From assembly GCA_900095875.1 (NCBI GenBank), contig LT608311.1:186001-250000 (forward strand): DNA of 64,000 bases, read 5' to 3'. The notes under the pieces were generated by a model. That model did not search any database and was not told where the DNA came from. It saw only the letters and a list, made by a program, of their open reading frames with translations. How positions within the stretch are numbered: position 1 is the stretch's first letter; each line of letters begins with the position of its first letter. Below are positions 32,540 through 39,740 of this stretch, one piece after another. Source of the DNA: Caecibacter massiliensis (GTDB lineage: Bacteria; Bacillota; Negativicutes; Veillonellales; Megasphaeraceae). A program made the translations under genes and the position numbers.

Positions 32540-32775
32540 CGGGAATTTGGTTTAGATCCGGAGAAAATTCTCCTCCTATCTTTCCTAAGGAGGTTTCGTC
32601 TCTATTTTTCCGGTGATTTGGAGAAATTAAATAAAAAATTCCGGGTTAGCATCATACCTTATATTCCTTATAAGGCAGATGCTGACCCGGATATTTTTTT
32701 TGAGCCGGAAAAAAATTTTTAAAATTTCTGAAAAAGCCGGAAAAATTCTCCTGAAACCTCCTTAGGAAAGGTAGA
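32540..32775. repeat. Nested inverted repeats between divergent early operons (origin candidate)
   Basis: Outer 22-bp inverted repeat: 32576-32597 pairs with 32753-32774 with one mismatch. Inside it, ATTTTTCCGG on the left pairs with CCGGAAAAAT on the right, and a 13-bp hairpin arm at 32641-32653 pairs with 32678-32690. A separate palindrome GGAGAAAATTCTCC lies at 32560-32573, and CCGGA-type motifs recur five times. The stretch is AT-rich and non-coding, between primase-side and polymerase-side operons. Confidence 0.85.
32641..32701. terminator. Central hairpin with T-runs on both strands
   Basis: CCGGGTTAGCATC (32641-32653) and GATGCTGACCCGG (32678-32690) plus an inner CCTTATA/TATAAGG make a 20-bp hairpin. 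Eight T follow on the plus strand (32694-32701) and AATTTTTTAT on the minus strand. Shape is that of a bidirectional terminator, yet no transcript is expected to converge here. Confidence 0.6.
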
Positions 32776-32812
32776 AGGGCAAATAAAGGCCTTCGGAAAG
32801 AGAGGTAAAAGC

Positions 32813-32974
32813 ATGAATACGGTCACGAAAGACAGAGCCAGCCTGGCAACACGCAAGAATGAGGAACTCATCGCCATCCTGATGGCCATCAGCGTCGTAG
32901 CCAGCCTGCTGGCAGACAAACTCAGACAACAGCAGCAAATAAAGGAGGAAAGACATCATGGAAAAGAAACCTGA
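32813..32974 (+). CDS. Small protein with hydrophobic helix, start of replication operon
   Basis: A 53-residue frame with AGAGG before ATG, encoding a basic N-terminus and one hydrophobic helix (ELIAILMAISVVASLLADKL). It overlaps the next gene by 17 bases. It is the first plus-strand gene of the replication operon. It could be a small membrane protein; no family recognised. Confidence 0.6.
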   Translation: MNTVTKDRASLATRKNEELIAILMAISVVASLLADKLRQQQQIKEERHHGKET

Positions 32975-33338
32975 TGCAGCACAATTCTTCGATGACATCA
33001 TCGAAGCAAACGAAGAAATCATTAAATCCGGGACCTACATGCTGTCCTGCGCAGAAGTCATGGTCCAGGCACTCCGGGGACTGAAGGAACTCTACACGTC
33101 CCCCGCAGCGGCAACACCACAAGAAACGCAGCCCGCCGAAACGCCAGATTCTGCGCAAGAGGAAAAGACATACAATTTCCAAGAAGTGCGCGGCATCATG
33201 GCCGGCCTTGCCGGCAAGGGCAAGAAAGCGGAAGCAAGGGCGCTACTACAGAAGTTCGGCGTCACCCGCCTGAGCGAACTGGATGAAAAGGACTACGGGG
33301 CACTTGTCAAGGAAGCCAAGGTGATCGAACATGGCTAA
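32958..33338 (+). CDS. Phage early protein of unknown function (rrp5-like annotation group)
   Basis: A 126-residue protein preceded by AAAGGAGG. Residues 1-45 are helical and acidic, residues about 50-75 a Pro/Ala/Glu-rich linker, residues about 75-126 a conserved helical unit (FQEVRGIMAGLAGKGKKAEA, RALLQKFGVTRLSELDEKDY). It always accompanies DUF2800 and DUF2815 genes in phages of this type, so a role in replication or recombination is likely. It overlaps the DUF2800 gene by eight bases. Confidence 0.78.
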   Translation: MEKKPDAAQFFDDIIEANEEIIKSGTYMLSCAEVMVQALRGLKELYTSPAAATPQETQPAETPDSAQEEKTYNFQEVRGIMAGLAGKGKKAEARALLQKFGVTRLSELDEKDYGALVKEAKVIEHG

Positions 33339-34470
33339 GCACGCCTTCCTCTCTGCCTCGGCATCGAGCCGTTGGCTGGCCTGCCCGCCTTCTGCCAGAC
33401 TCTGCGAGGACGTCCCGGATACATCCAGCACCTACGCACAGGAAGGCACGGACTGCCATGCACTCTGCGCCTTCCTCGTCGAAAAAGCGCTCGGCCGGGA
33501 TGTACAGAATCCAACACCGGGCCTTACCTACTACAACGCTGAGATGCAGGATTGCGCCGACGAATACTGCGCATACGTCCTGGAACAGTTGGAAGCATCC
33601 AAGCAATACTGCCCAGACCCGCGTGTCTTCATCGAGCAGCGGTTGGATTTCTCTCGTTGGGTAGAAAACGGCTTCGGTACAGGTGACTGCATCATACTGG
33701 CTGACCAGGTGATGCAAATCATCGACTACAAGCACGGCGTGGGCGTTCTCGTCGATGCCGAACACAACAGCCAGCTCATGTGCTACGCCCTCGGTGCCCT
33801 GGACGCCCTCGGTGCCCTGGACACCTTCGATGACCTGTACGATATCGAACATGTCACCCTGACGATATTCCAGCCACGACGCGGAAACCTTTCATCATGG
33901 ACAATTAGCAAGGAGAAGCTCCTGCGCTGGGCTGATACAGTCCTGGCCCCGACAGCAAAGCTTGCTTATGAAGGCAAGGGTGAATTCGCCGCCGGCAAGC
34001 ATTGCCAATTCTGCAAGGTGAAAGCAACGTGTCGCAAGCGCGCTGAGTATAACCTCGAGCTGGCCAAGTACGACTTCGCCATGCCGGATACACTGGACGA
34101 AGTGGAGATTGCTGCCATTCTGGGACGCATCGACCAACTGATGGCCTGGGGCGGCGACGTCAAGGATTACGCCCTTTCCCAGGCACAGGCCGGCACACAC
34201 TTCGAAGGCTGGAAGGTCGTCGAAGGCAGATCCAATCGGAAATACACCGATGAAGATGCCGTTGCCGAAGCCGTGCAAAAAGCAGGCTTTGATCCGTACG
34301 AGCAAAAGCTCCTCGGCGTTACGGCCATGAGCAAACGGCTCGGCAAGAAGCAGTTCGAAGAGCTCCTGGGCGGACTCGTCTATAAACCGCCAGGAAAACC
34401 TACACTGGTCCCGGACTCAGATAAAAGGCCGGCCATGAATTCAGCAGCAGACGATTTCAATGAAAACTAA
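33331..34470 (+). CDS. DUF2800 protein (RecB-like PD-(D/E)XK nuclease)
   Basis: A 379-residue DUF2800 protein. It begins AKHAFLSASASSRWLACPPS, typical of the family, and has the nuclease core GTGDCIILADQVMQIIDYKH with Asp and Asp-x-Lys residues, then a four-Cys iron-sulphur-like arrangement around HCQFCKVKATCRKRAEYN. It is a RecB/AddB-like exonuclease presumed to work with the DUF2815 protein. An 18-base direct repeat duplicates ALGALD at residues about 153-164. Confidence 0.92.
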   Translation: MAKHAFLSASASSRWLACPPSARLCEDVPDTSSTYAQEGTDCHALCAFLVEKALGRDVQNPTPGLTYYNAEMQDCADEYCAYVLEQLEASKQYCPDPRVFIEQRLDFSRWVENGFGTGDCIILADQVMQIIDYKHGVGVLVDAEHNSQLMCYALGALDALGALDTFDDLYDIEHVTLTIFQPRRGNLSSWTISKEKLLRWADTVLAPTAKLAYEGKGEFAAGKHCQFCKVKATCRKRAEYNLELAKYDFAMPDTLDEVEIAAILGRIDQLMAWGGDVKDYALSQAQAGTHFEGWKVVEGRSNRKYTDEDAVAEAVQKAGFDPYEQKLLGVTAMSKRLGKKQFEELLGGLVYKPPGKPTLVPDSDKRPAMNSAADDFNEN

Positions 34471-34483
34471 GGAGGACAAAATT

Positions 34484-35053
34484 ATGTCTAAAATCAAGAA
34501 TCCCATGAAGGTCATCACCGGAGTCAATACGCGTTGGAGCTATGCCAATGTATGGCAGCCCAAGTCCATCAATGGCGGCAATCCGAAATACAGTGTCAGC
34601 CTAATTATCCCGAAAAGCGATACGGTCACGCTGAAGAAAATCCACGCAGCCATCCAGGCCGCTTACGAAGAAGGCGAATCGAAGCTCAAGGGCAACAGCA
34701 AACGGGTACCGGCGCTTGAAGTCATCAAAACGCCTCTGCGTGATGGCGATAAGGAACGTCCGGGCGACCCGGCCTATGCCGACAGCTATTTCATCAACGC
34801 CAACAGCGCGACCGCACCGGGTATCGTCGATGCCGACCGCAACCCTATTCTGGAGCGCTCCGAGGTTTACTCCGGTGTCTACGGCCGCGCCAGCATCAAC
34901 TTCTACGCCTTCAATACCAATGGCAACAAGGGCATTGCCTGCGGCCTCAATAACCTGCAAAAAATCCGGGACGGCGAACCCCTCGGCGGCAAGTCCCGCG
35001 CTGAAGATGACTTCGCTAATCTGGACGATGATGATGACGATTTTCTGGACTAG
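34484..35053 (+). CDS. DUF2815 protein (single-strand DNA-binding/annealing type)
   Basis: A 189-residue DUF2815 protein. Conserved parts include NTRWSYANVWQPKSINGGNP, KYSVSLIIPKSDT and GVYGRASINFYAFNTNGNKG, a beta-barrel layout like gp2.5-type single-strand binding proteins; the C-terminus is an acidic tail (EDDFANLDDDDDDFLD), also typical of such proteins. AAGGAGG precedes the chosen ATG at 34484. It follows DUF2800 by 13 bases. Confidence 0.92.
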   Translation: MSKIKNPMKVITGVNTRWSYANVWQPKSINGGNPKYSVSLIIPKSDTVTLKKIHAAIQAAYEEGESKLKGNSKRVPALEVIKTPLRDGDKERPGDPAYADSYFINANSATAPGIVDADRNPILERSEVYSGVYGRASINFYAFNTNGNKGIACGLNNLQKIRDGEPLGGKSRAEDDFANLDDDDDDFLD

Positions 35054-35065
35054 GAGGTGGTTACC

Positions 35066-35209
35066 ATGGAAGCATCCTATCTTATCCTGGGGGCAGCCAT
35101 CTGCGGTCTGGGAGCACTGCTTGGCATGTATGTAGCAGACGAAGATAAATCGTTAAAAGATTTGCTTTGCTGCCGTACCATGCAGCGATTACTTCGAAAG
35201 TTTAAATAA
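35066..35209 (+). CDS. Small single-pass membrane protein
   Basis: A 47-residue frame with AGGAGGTG before ATG. Residues 3-23 (ASYLILGAAICGLGALLGMY) are a strongly hydrophobic helix, followed by a charged tail with a double Cys and an arginine-rich end. It lies 12 bases after DUF2815 and ends just before a terminator. Function unknown. Confidence 0.68.
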   Translation: MEASYLILGAAICGLGALLGMYVADEDKSLKDLLCCRTMQRLLRKFK

Positions 35210-35216
35210 ATGACGG

Positions 35217-35245
35217 GAAGGCGGATTTGCACTCCGCCTTCTTTT
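35217..35245 (+). terminator. Terminator before the DNA polymerase gene
   Basis: GAAGGCGGA (35217-35225) and TCCGCCTTC (35233-35241) form a perfect 9-bp stem with a 7-base loop and four T. It stands 21 bases before the polymerase start, so polymerase expression may be lowered or depend on antitermination. Confidence 0.8.
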
Positions 35246-35265
35246 CATACAAGGAGATGATGAAA

Positions 35266-37275
35266 TTGAAGACGCTTTCTTTGGATCTGGAAACGTACAG
35301 CAGCATAGACCTTACGAAGGCTGGCGTCTACAAATATGCTGAATCACCTGATTTCGATATCCTGCTATTGGGCGTATCCATCGATAGCGGCCCGGTTCAG
35401 GTCATCGACCTCGCTTCCGGCGAGACGATTCCGGACAAACTCATCGACGCCATCGCCGGCGACGACATCATCAAATGGAGCTTCAATGCGTCCTTTGAAC
35501 GGGTCTGCCTGTCGTCCTGGCTGCTGCGGCACTATCCTCACTATCTCGATAATACGGATGATGGCTTCATGCCCTGCCGTTACAGCATCACGGAAGACAC
35601 AGTCGGCCATTACCTGAACCCGATATCATGGCGCTGCAGCATGGTCCTGTCGGCATACAACGGGCTGCCGCAATCCCTGCAGCAGGTCGGTGAAGTCCTC
35701 GGCTTTGACAAGCAGAAGCTAAGGGAAGGCAAGGAGCTTATCCGTTACTTCTGTATGCCCTGCAAACCGACGAAGGCAAATGGCGGCCGGACGCGAAATC
35801 GACCTCAGGATGCACCGGACAAATGGGAATTGTTCAAGTTCTATAACCAGCGAGACGTCGAGGTAGAAATGCAGATACATAAGCGTCTGCAGCACTTCCC
35901 TGTCCCCGACAGCGTATGGCGGGAATACCATCAGTCGGAAGAAATTAATGACCGAGGTATCCTCATCGACCGGCAGCTCGTTGACAATGCCATCCGCATC
36001 AGTGAACACACCCAGGAGATGTTGACGCAGCAGATGAAAGACAAGACGGGCCTGGAGAATCCGAACTCTGTCGTACAGCTGAAAGATTGGCTGTCCCAAA
36101 AAGGCGTCATCATGGAAACTCTCGGAAAAAAAGATGTCGCCAAGGCGCTGCCTGACGTCCCGGATGAGGTAGCGGTTGTCTTAAAACTCCGACAGCAGTC
36201 CTCGAAGAGTTCCATCAAGAAATACGTCGCTATGGCCACGGCAGCTTGTGAGGACAACCGCTGCCGTGGCATGTTCCGTTTTTACGGAGCAAGTCGTACC
36301 GGGCGGTTTGCCGGGCGTATCGTCCAGTTGCAGAATCTTTACCGTAATTCCATGCCAGACCTCGCCGAAGCCCGTGAACTCGTCCGCCAGGATTATTACG
36401 AAAGTCTTGATATGCTGTACGACAACATCCCCGACGTCCTATCTCAGTTGATCCGGACGAGCTTCATCCCCCGGCCTGGGTACAAATATGTCGTTTCCGA
36501 CTTCAGCGCTATCGAAGCACGGGTGCTCTCCTACCTCGCCGGCGAGCAGTGGCGGATGGACGTCTTCGCCAACAACGGCGATATTTACTGCGAAAGCGCA
36601 TCGCACATGTTCGGCGTCCCCGTCGTCAAACATGGTGTGAATGGTCACCTACGGCAGAAAGGTAAAATAGCAGAACTGGCCCTTGGCTACGGTGGCAGTA
36701 CAGGCGCACTGAAGGCCATGGGCGCACTGGAGATGGGCCTTTCCGAGGATGAGCTTCCCGTTATCGTCGAATCGTGGCGCATCTCGAATCCACATATCGT
36801 AGAGTACTGGTGGGCCATCGACCGAGCCGTCAAGACAACTATCAGGCAGCACATCTCGACGAAAGTCGGCCTCGTACAATTCCGCTGGCAAAGCGGCATA
36901 CTTTTTGTTGAGCTTCCCTCAGGCCGCCATCTGGCATACGCCAAGCCACAAATTGGCGAGAACAAGTTCGGCGGCGAAAGCATCACCTACCTCGGTACAG
37001 ACAGTACGAAGCACTGGTCCCGCATCGAATCTTACGGGCCAAAAATCGTGGAAAACCTGGTCCAGGCTATCAGCCGCGACATCCTCTGCTACGCCATGCA
37101 GACACTTTCACACTGCTTCATCGTTGGCCATGTACACGATGAGCTTATCATCGAATGCAGTCCGAACGTAGATGTACAAGCCATCTGTAAGCAGATGGGC
37201 CGGACACCATCATGGATTCCAGGACTGCTCCTCCGGGCAGACGGTTATGAATGTATGTTCTATCGGAAGGATTAA
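35266..37275 (+). CDS. Phage DNA polymerase I (family A) with 3'-5' exonuclease
   Basis: A 669-residue polymerase. The exonuclease part starts at once with TLSLDLETYSSIDL (Asp and Glu of motif I). Polymerase motif A is VVSDFSAIEARVLSYLAGE, motif B lies in RQKGKIAELALGYGGSTGAL, motif C is GHVHDELIIE. There is no 5'-nuclease domain. I chose TTG at 35266, nine bases after GGAG, giving the family-typical KTLSLD start; ATG at 35257 and 35260 sit too close to the ribosome site. Confidence 0.95.
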   Translation: MKTLSLDLETYSSIDLTKAGVYKYAESPDFDILLLGVSIDSGPVQVIDLASGETIPDKLIDAIAGDDIIKWSFNASFERVCLSSWLLRHYPHYLDNTDDGFMPCRYSITEDTVGHYLNPISWRCSMVLSAYNGLPQSLQQVGEVLGFDKQKLREGKELIRYFCMPCKPTKANGGRTRNRPQDAPDKWELFKFYNQRDVEVEMQIHKRLQHFPVPDSVWREYHQSEEINDRGILIDRQLVDNAIRISEHTQEMLTQQMKDKTGLENPNSVVQLKDWLSQKGVIMETLGKKDVAKALPDVPDEVAVVLKLRQQSSKSSIKKYVAMATAACEDNRCRGMFRFYGASRTGRFAGRIVQLQNLYRNSMPDLAEARELVRQDYYESLDMLYDNIPDVLSQLIRTSFIPRPGYKYVVSDFSAIEARVLSYLAGEQWRMDVFANNGDIYCESASHMFGVPVVKHGVNGHLRQKGKIAELALGYGGSTGALKAMGALEMGLSEDELPVIVESWRISNPHIVEYWWAIDRAVKTTIRQHISTKVGLVQFRWQSGILFVELPSGRHLAYAKPQIGENKFGGESITYLGTDSTKHWSRIESYGPKIVENLVQAISRDILCYAMQTLSHCFIVGHVHDELIIECSPNVDVQAICKQMGRTPSWIPGLLLRADGYECMFYRKD

Positions 37276-37327
37276 AAAGATGGCATGGTCGCCTTCTCAT
37301 GAATGCTTCCATGCCACCTTTCCTATT

Positions 37328-37924
37328 TTACAGGTCTTTTTCCCAAATCTCTTTTGCTTTTTTCTGGGCTTTCTGTATAAAAACATACCCTTGAGACTTC
37401 TTTGTTCCCAGGTTGATTCTGCCGAGAACCTCACTTTTTGTGTACCCTGCCGCTAATAAACTGATAATCTTGCCATAGTTTGGGTTCAGTTCGTTCAGCT
37501 TTTCTAACAGTAGTTGAAAAGTTTTTTCCAAGAAAAACAAATCTTCGTTTTCTGTTGTAGCTGTTGGATCGACACTTTTGCGATCTTCATCTCTGACGGC
37601 ATCGAGCAATTCATCGAGCGATTCTAACTTATCCCATTTTGTCGCCTCGAATCGCTTCAAATACCTATTGACTTGTTTTTTATAACAAATCATTGCAGTT
37701 TTCTTCTCATTAATCTTGACTGGGATGAATGCAACAGGCACCGTTTTCCCATTCCCGTAATGCCATGTCCTAATGTTGCATCTTTTTAGACCCTGCATCT
37801 TTAAATATGCCTTGAAATCATCATCGACAACTACCGGCATCAATGTTTCTCCTGTACCACAAGGGATATCATTGAAAGAAGCGTATTTCGAAAAATCATT
37901 GTATAATCCATCATAACCTGCCAT
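37328..37924 (-). CDS. Sigma-70-like regulator
   Basis: A 198-residue protein with GGAGG before the ATG. The N-terminal 110 residues form a mixed domain with a VVVDDDFKAYLKMQGLKR segment; a conserved basic stretch KKQVNRYLKRFEATKWDKLE links to the C-terminal helix-turn-helix (LAAGYTKSEVLGRINLGTKK, SQGYVFIQKAQKKA). It belongs with sigma-factor-like regulators of Firmicute mobile elements. It faces the polymerase gene convergently. Its target promoters are unknown; the six cargo promoters would be worth testing. Confidence 0.75.
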   Translation of the reverse strand: MAGYDGLYNDFSKYASFNDIPCGTGETLMPVVVDDDFKAYLKMQGLKRCNIRTWHYGNGKTVPVAFIPVKINEKKTAMICYKKQVNRYLKRFEATKWDKLESLDELLDAVRDEDRKSVDPTATTENEDLFFLEKTFQLLLEKLNELNPNYGKIISLLAAGYTKSEVLGRINLGTKKSQGYVFIQKAQKKAKEIWEKDL

Positions 37925-37994
37925 TCCTGTTTCCTCCATTGGTTTGCATGGAGAAGCCAAAATAGCAGCTCTTGTCTTTTGCGATACTGACCAT
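37911..37994 (-). CDS. Possible 27-codon leader peptide
   Basis: A short frame with GGAGG seven bases before the ATG, encoding VSIAKDKSCYFGFSMQTNGG and a few more residues. It overlaps the start of the sigma-like gene by 14 bases. It may only couple translation. Weak evidence; coding is not proven. Confidence 0.35.
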   Translation of the reverse strand: MVSIAKDKSCYFGFSMQTNGGNRNGRL

Positions 37995-38155
37995 TGAGAT
38001 TCCTCCATCTCGTTTGGTCAGCCGTTCATCATTCTGACATAAACCCTTATGTTGCCCGTGAAGCTTAATGAACGATGCCGAACGTCTTCGGCAAGCCTTC
38101 GCGGTAGGCATGAGAGCGACAACTTTTCTGTATACAGAAGTACATATTGGGAAAA

Positions 38156-38223
38156 TAAAAAAAGCCCGACAACCAGTTACTAACCTTATCCGAAGAAAAG
38201 ATTACATAACTAATTGTCGGGCT
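38156..38223 (-). terminator. Terminator downstream of the zinc-ribbon gene
   Basis: Minus strand AGCCCGACAA (38223-38214) pairs with TTGTCGGGCT (38172-38163), extended by an inner AGTTA/TAACT pairing, with a run of seven T after it. The 41-base loop is long. The 38233-37995 gap holds nothing else except a small palindrome TGCCGAA-CGTC-TTCGGCA at 38076-38093. Confidence 0.75.
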
Positions 38224-38258
38224 CGTCTGTCGCATTCGCAGCGTGCTCCGTACAATTT

Positions 38259-38432
38259 TTATAACTTGATATTAATTGCCTGCTTACAATGGCGGCACTT
38301 TACTTGAACCGTCTGAGGTGGGCATTTCTTGTCTGCATAGACTTTAGCATGCTCTCGCGTTTCTGCCGTCATATCAGCAATGCGTGATCCACAAATTGGG
38401 CATTTGATAGATACTTGCTGACCATTATCCAT
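38259..38432 (-). CDS. Com-like zinc-ribbon protein
   Basis: A 57-residue protein with AAAGGAGG before ATG. Two CxxC pairs, IKCPICGSRIADM and KCRHCKQAINI, and a PPQTVQVKC segment resemble the phage Mu Com translational regulator group and other short zinc ribbons. An operator-like palindrome lies 41 bases upstream, so it may belong to the immunity circuit. Confidence 0.78.
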   Translation of the reverse strand: MDNGQQVSIKCPICGSRIADMTAETREHAKVYADKKCPPQTVQVKCRHCKQAINIKL

Positions 38433-38472
38433 TAAACTCCCTCCTTTCTTTAATAAATTTAATATTTTAAGC

Positions 38473-38494
38473 TTATACGCTTAATAGCGTATAA
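38473..38494. promoter_or_regulatory. Operator-like palindrome upstream of the zinc-ribbon gene
   Basis: TTATACGC-TTAATA-GCGTATAA, perfect 8-bp arms. Its half-site matches those at 39597-39616 and 46475-46497. Confidence 0.7.
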
Positions 38495-38500
38495 CACTGT

Positions 38501-38540
38501 GAAAAAGAAACTTTTACTACATTTTATTGCAGTAAAAGTT
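38501..38540 (-). terminator. Terminator of the XRE-ImmA operon
   Basis: AACTTTTACT and AGTAAAAGTT (38509-38518 and 38531-38540) make a perfect 10-bp stem; TTTCTTTTTC follows on the minus strand. The stem overlaps the stop codon of the ImmA-like gene. Confidence 0.72.
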
Positions 38541-39204
38541 AAAGTAGCTTGCATTCTTTAAGTCTAATCGCTACTGATTGTTTTGAAACGTCAAAGAAAT
38601 CTGCAAGAGTCCATATGGATTCGTTATTATTTCTGCCATAAGATATCCCTAAATACTCTGCAGCTTCAATAAAAGGTTCACGTGGCATCAATATTCTTGG
38701 AGCAATTCCAATTGCTTGGCATTCCATAATATTTTCATCATCACTCGCATAAGGTAAATCATTTACTTTACATTTACAGTATTTCGCATACCGCGGAAGT
38801 GTAAAATTTTGCATTTTATAATAATATCTATGTTTATACCAGTGAACACATTCGTGTGCTAGTGTGTTATTTCTACAGCCGATATTGGTTTTCTTGACGG
38901 CTTCAGGATCAATTAGCACTGTCTTTGCTTTAAAACTTTTCGTTTCGTATAACATTTCCTCCGGGTCATATATTTCTAAAAAGCCATCTGTAAAAATAGT
39001 CATACCATAGATTTCCAGCTCTTCCGAAATGCCCACATACTGAACATCAAGACCAAGTCCATTTTGCGCAATGTCTTCAATCGGCACCCTCATTGGTTTT
39101 TGTAATGCCTCTGGGTAAAATTCTCTTAAAAATTCGGTTGCAATTTTATCATAATCTTCTCGCGGAATATATGGAATCAATTTGCTTGCATTAAAATCTC
39201 TCAT
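38539..39204 (-). CDS. ImmA/IrrE-type metallopeptidase
   Basis: A 221-residue zinc peptidase with HECVH at residues 117-121 (TLAHECVHWYKH), the HExxH signature. ImmA proteins cleave the phage or ICE repressor encoded beside them to allow induction. It overlaps the repressor gene by four bases (ATGA), the usual pairing. The C-terminal 60 residues contain a SIWTLADFFDVSKQSVAIRL helix-turn-helix-like segment, a common addition. Confidence 0.92.
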   Translation of the reverse strand: MRDFNASKLIPYIPREDYDKIATEFLREFYPEALQKPMRVPIEDIAQNGLGLDVQYVGISEELEIYGMTIFTDGFLEIYDPEEMLYETKSFKAKTVLIDPEAVKKTNIGCRNNTLAHECVHWYKHRYYYKMQNFTLPRYAKYCKCKVNDLPYASDDENIMECQAIGIAPRILMPREPFIEAAEYLGISYGRNNNESIWTLADFFDVSKQSVAIRLKECKLL

Positions 39205-39578
39205 TTCCTATCCTTCCTTTCATCAATGATTTTATTAACTTCCTGCCAAAAATCGTCACCTAAATTTTGCTTTTTTGCACGACGAAGTGCAACACGCGCA
39301 TTAGGAAGAGATTCGTCCATAATATAATCCGGTAAATCAGGGGAAACCTGATTGCGATCCCGTCCAGCAAGATCAAACATTTCATCTCGCTCCTTCTCAT
39401 CGAGTTGTAAGGCTTGAGCTAAGGCCTCAAGGCCGTCTTTATCAGGAGGATTTCGTCTTCCCTTAATAATATCCGAAAGATATGTAACTGAAACACCCAT
39501 CTTTTCCGCAATCGGCTTTAATTTAATATCCTTTTCTAATCTTTTCCGCGCTATAAAAGAACCAAATTCACCCGCCAT
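39201..39578 (-). CDS. XRE-family repressor
   Basis: A 125-residue protein whose first 60 residues are a lambda-repressor-like helix-turn-helix (KPIAEKMGVSVTYLSDIIKG). The rest is helical and ends in a charged tail. Position next to ImmA marks it as the immunity repressor cut by that protease. It has a strong promoter with a palindrome over the transcription start, so it should repress itself. Confidence 0.92.
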   Translation of the reverse strand: MAGEFGSFIARKRLEKDIKLKPIAEKMGVSVTYLSDIIKGRRNPPDKDGLEALAQALQLDEKERDEMFDLAGRDRNQVSPDLPDYIMDESLPNARVALRRAKKQNLGDDFWQEVNKIIDERKDRK

Positions 39579-39596
39579 AATAACTCTCCTTTCGCA

Positions 39597-39649
39597 ATTA
39601 CGCTTATTTGCGTAATAATATTATACTCCTTTCATCTTATATATGTCAA
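39597..39649 (-). promoter_or_regulatory. Repressor promoter with palindromic operator
   Basis: Minus strand TTGACA (39649-39644), 18-base spacer, TATAAT (39625-39620). Directly downstream lies ATTACGC-TTATTT-GCGTAAT (39597-39616), a perfect palindrome placed over the expected transcription start, fitting autorepression. Confidence 0.85.
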
Positions 39650-39682
39650 TATGATTAATAGCATTATTTTTGATTAAGGGCA

Positions 39683-39711
39683 TTGCTAATTCAACTTAGC
39701 CATGCTATACT
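39683..39711 (+). promoter_or_regulatory. Promoter of the C5 methyltransferase gene
   Basis: TTGCTA at 39683-39688, 17-base spacer, TATACT at 39706-39711, 30 bases before the ATG. It carries none of the operator half-sites, so the methyltransferase may be expressed constantly while the nuclease operon is controlled. Confidence 0.8.
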
Positions 39712-39740
39712 ATGAACATGTTAAAAAGGAGTCTTTAGCA

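Noticed and set aside
38068-38307. 79-codon open frame on the plus strand
   Set aside because: Covers a terminator and the end of the zinc-ribbon gene on the other strand; no ribosome site.
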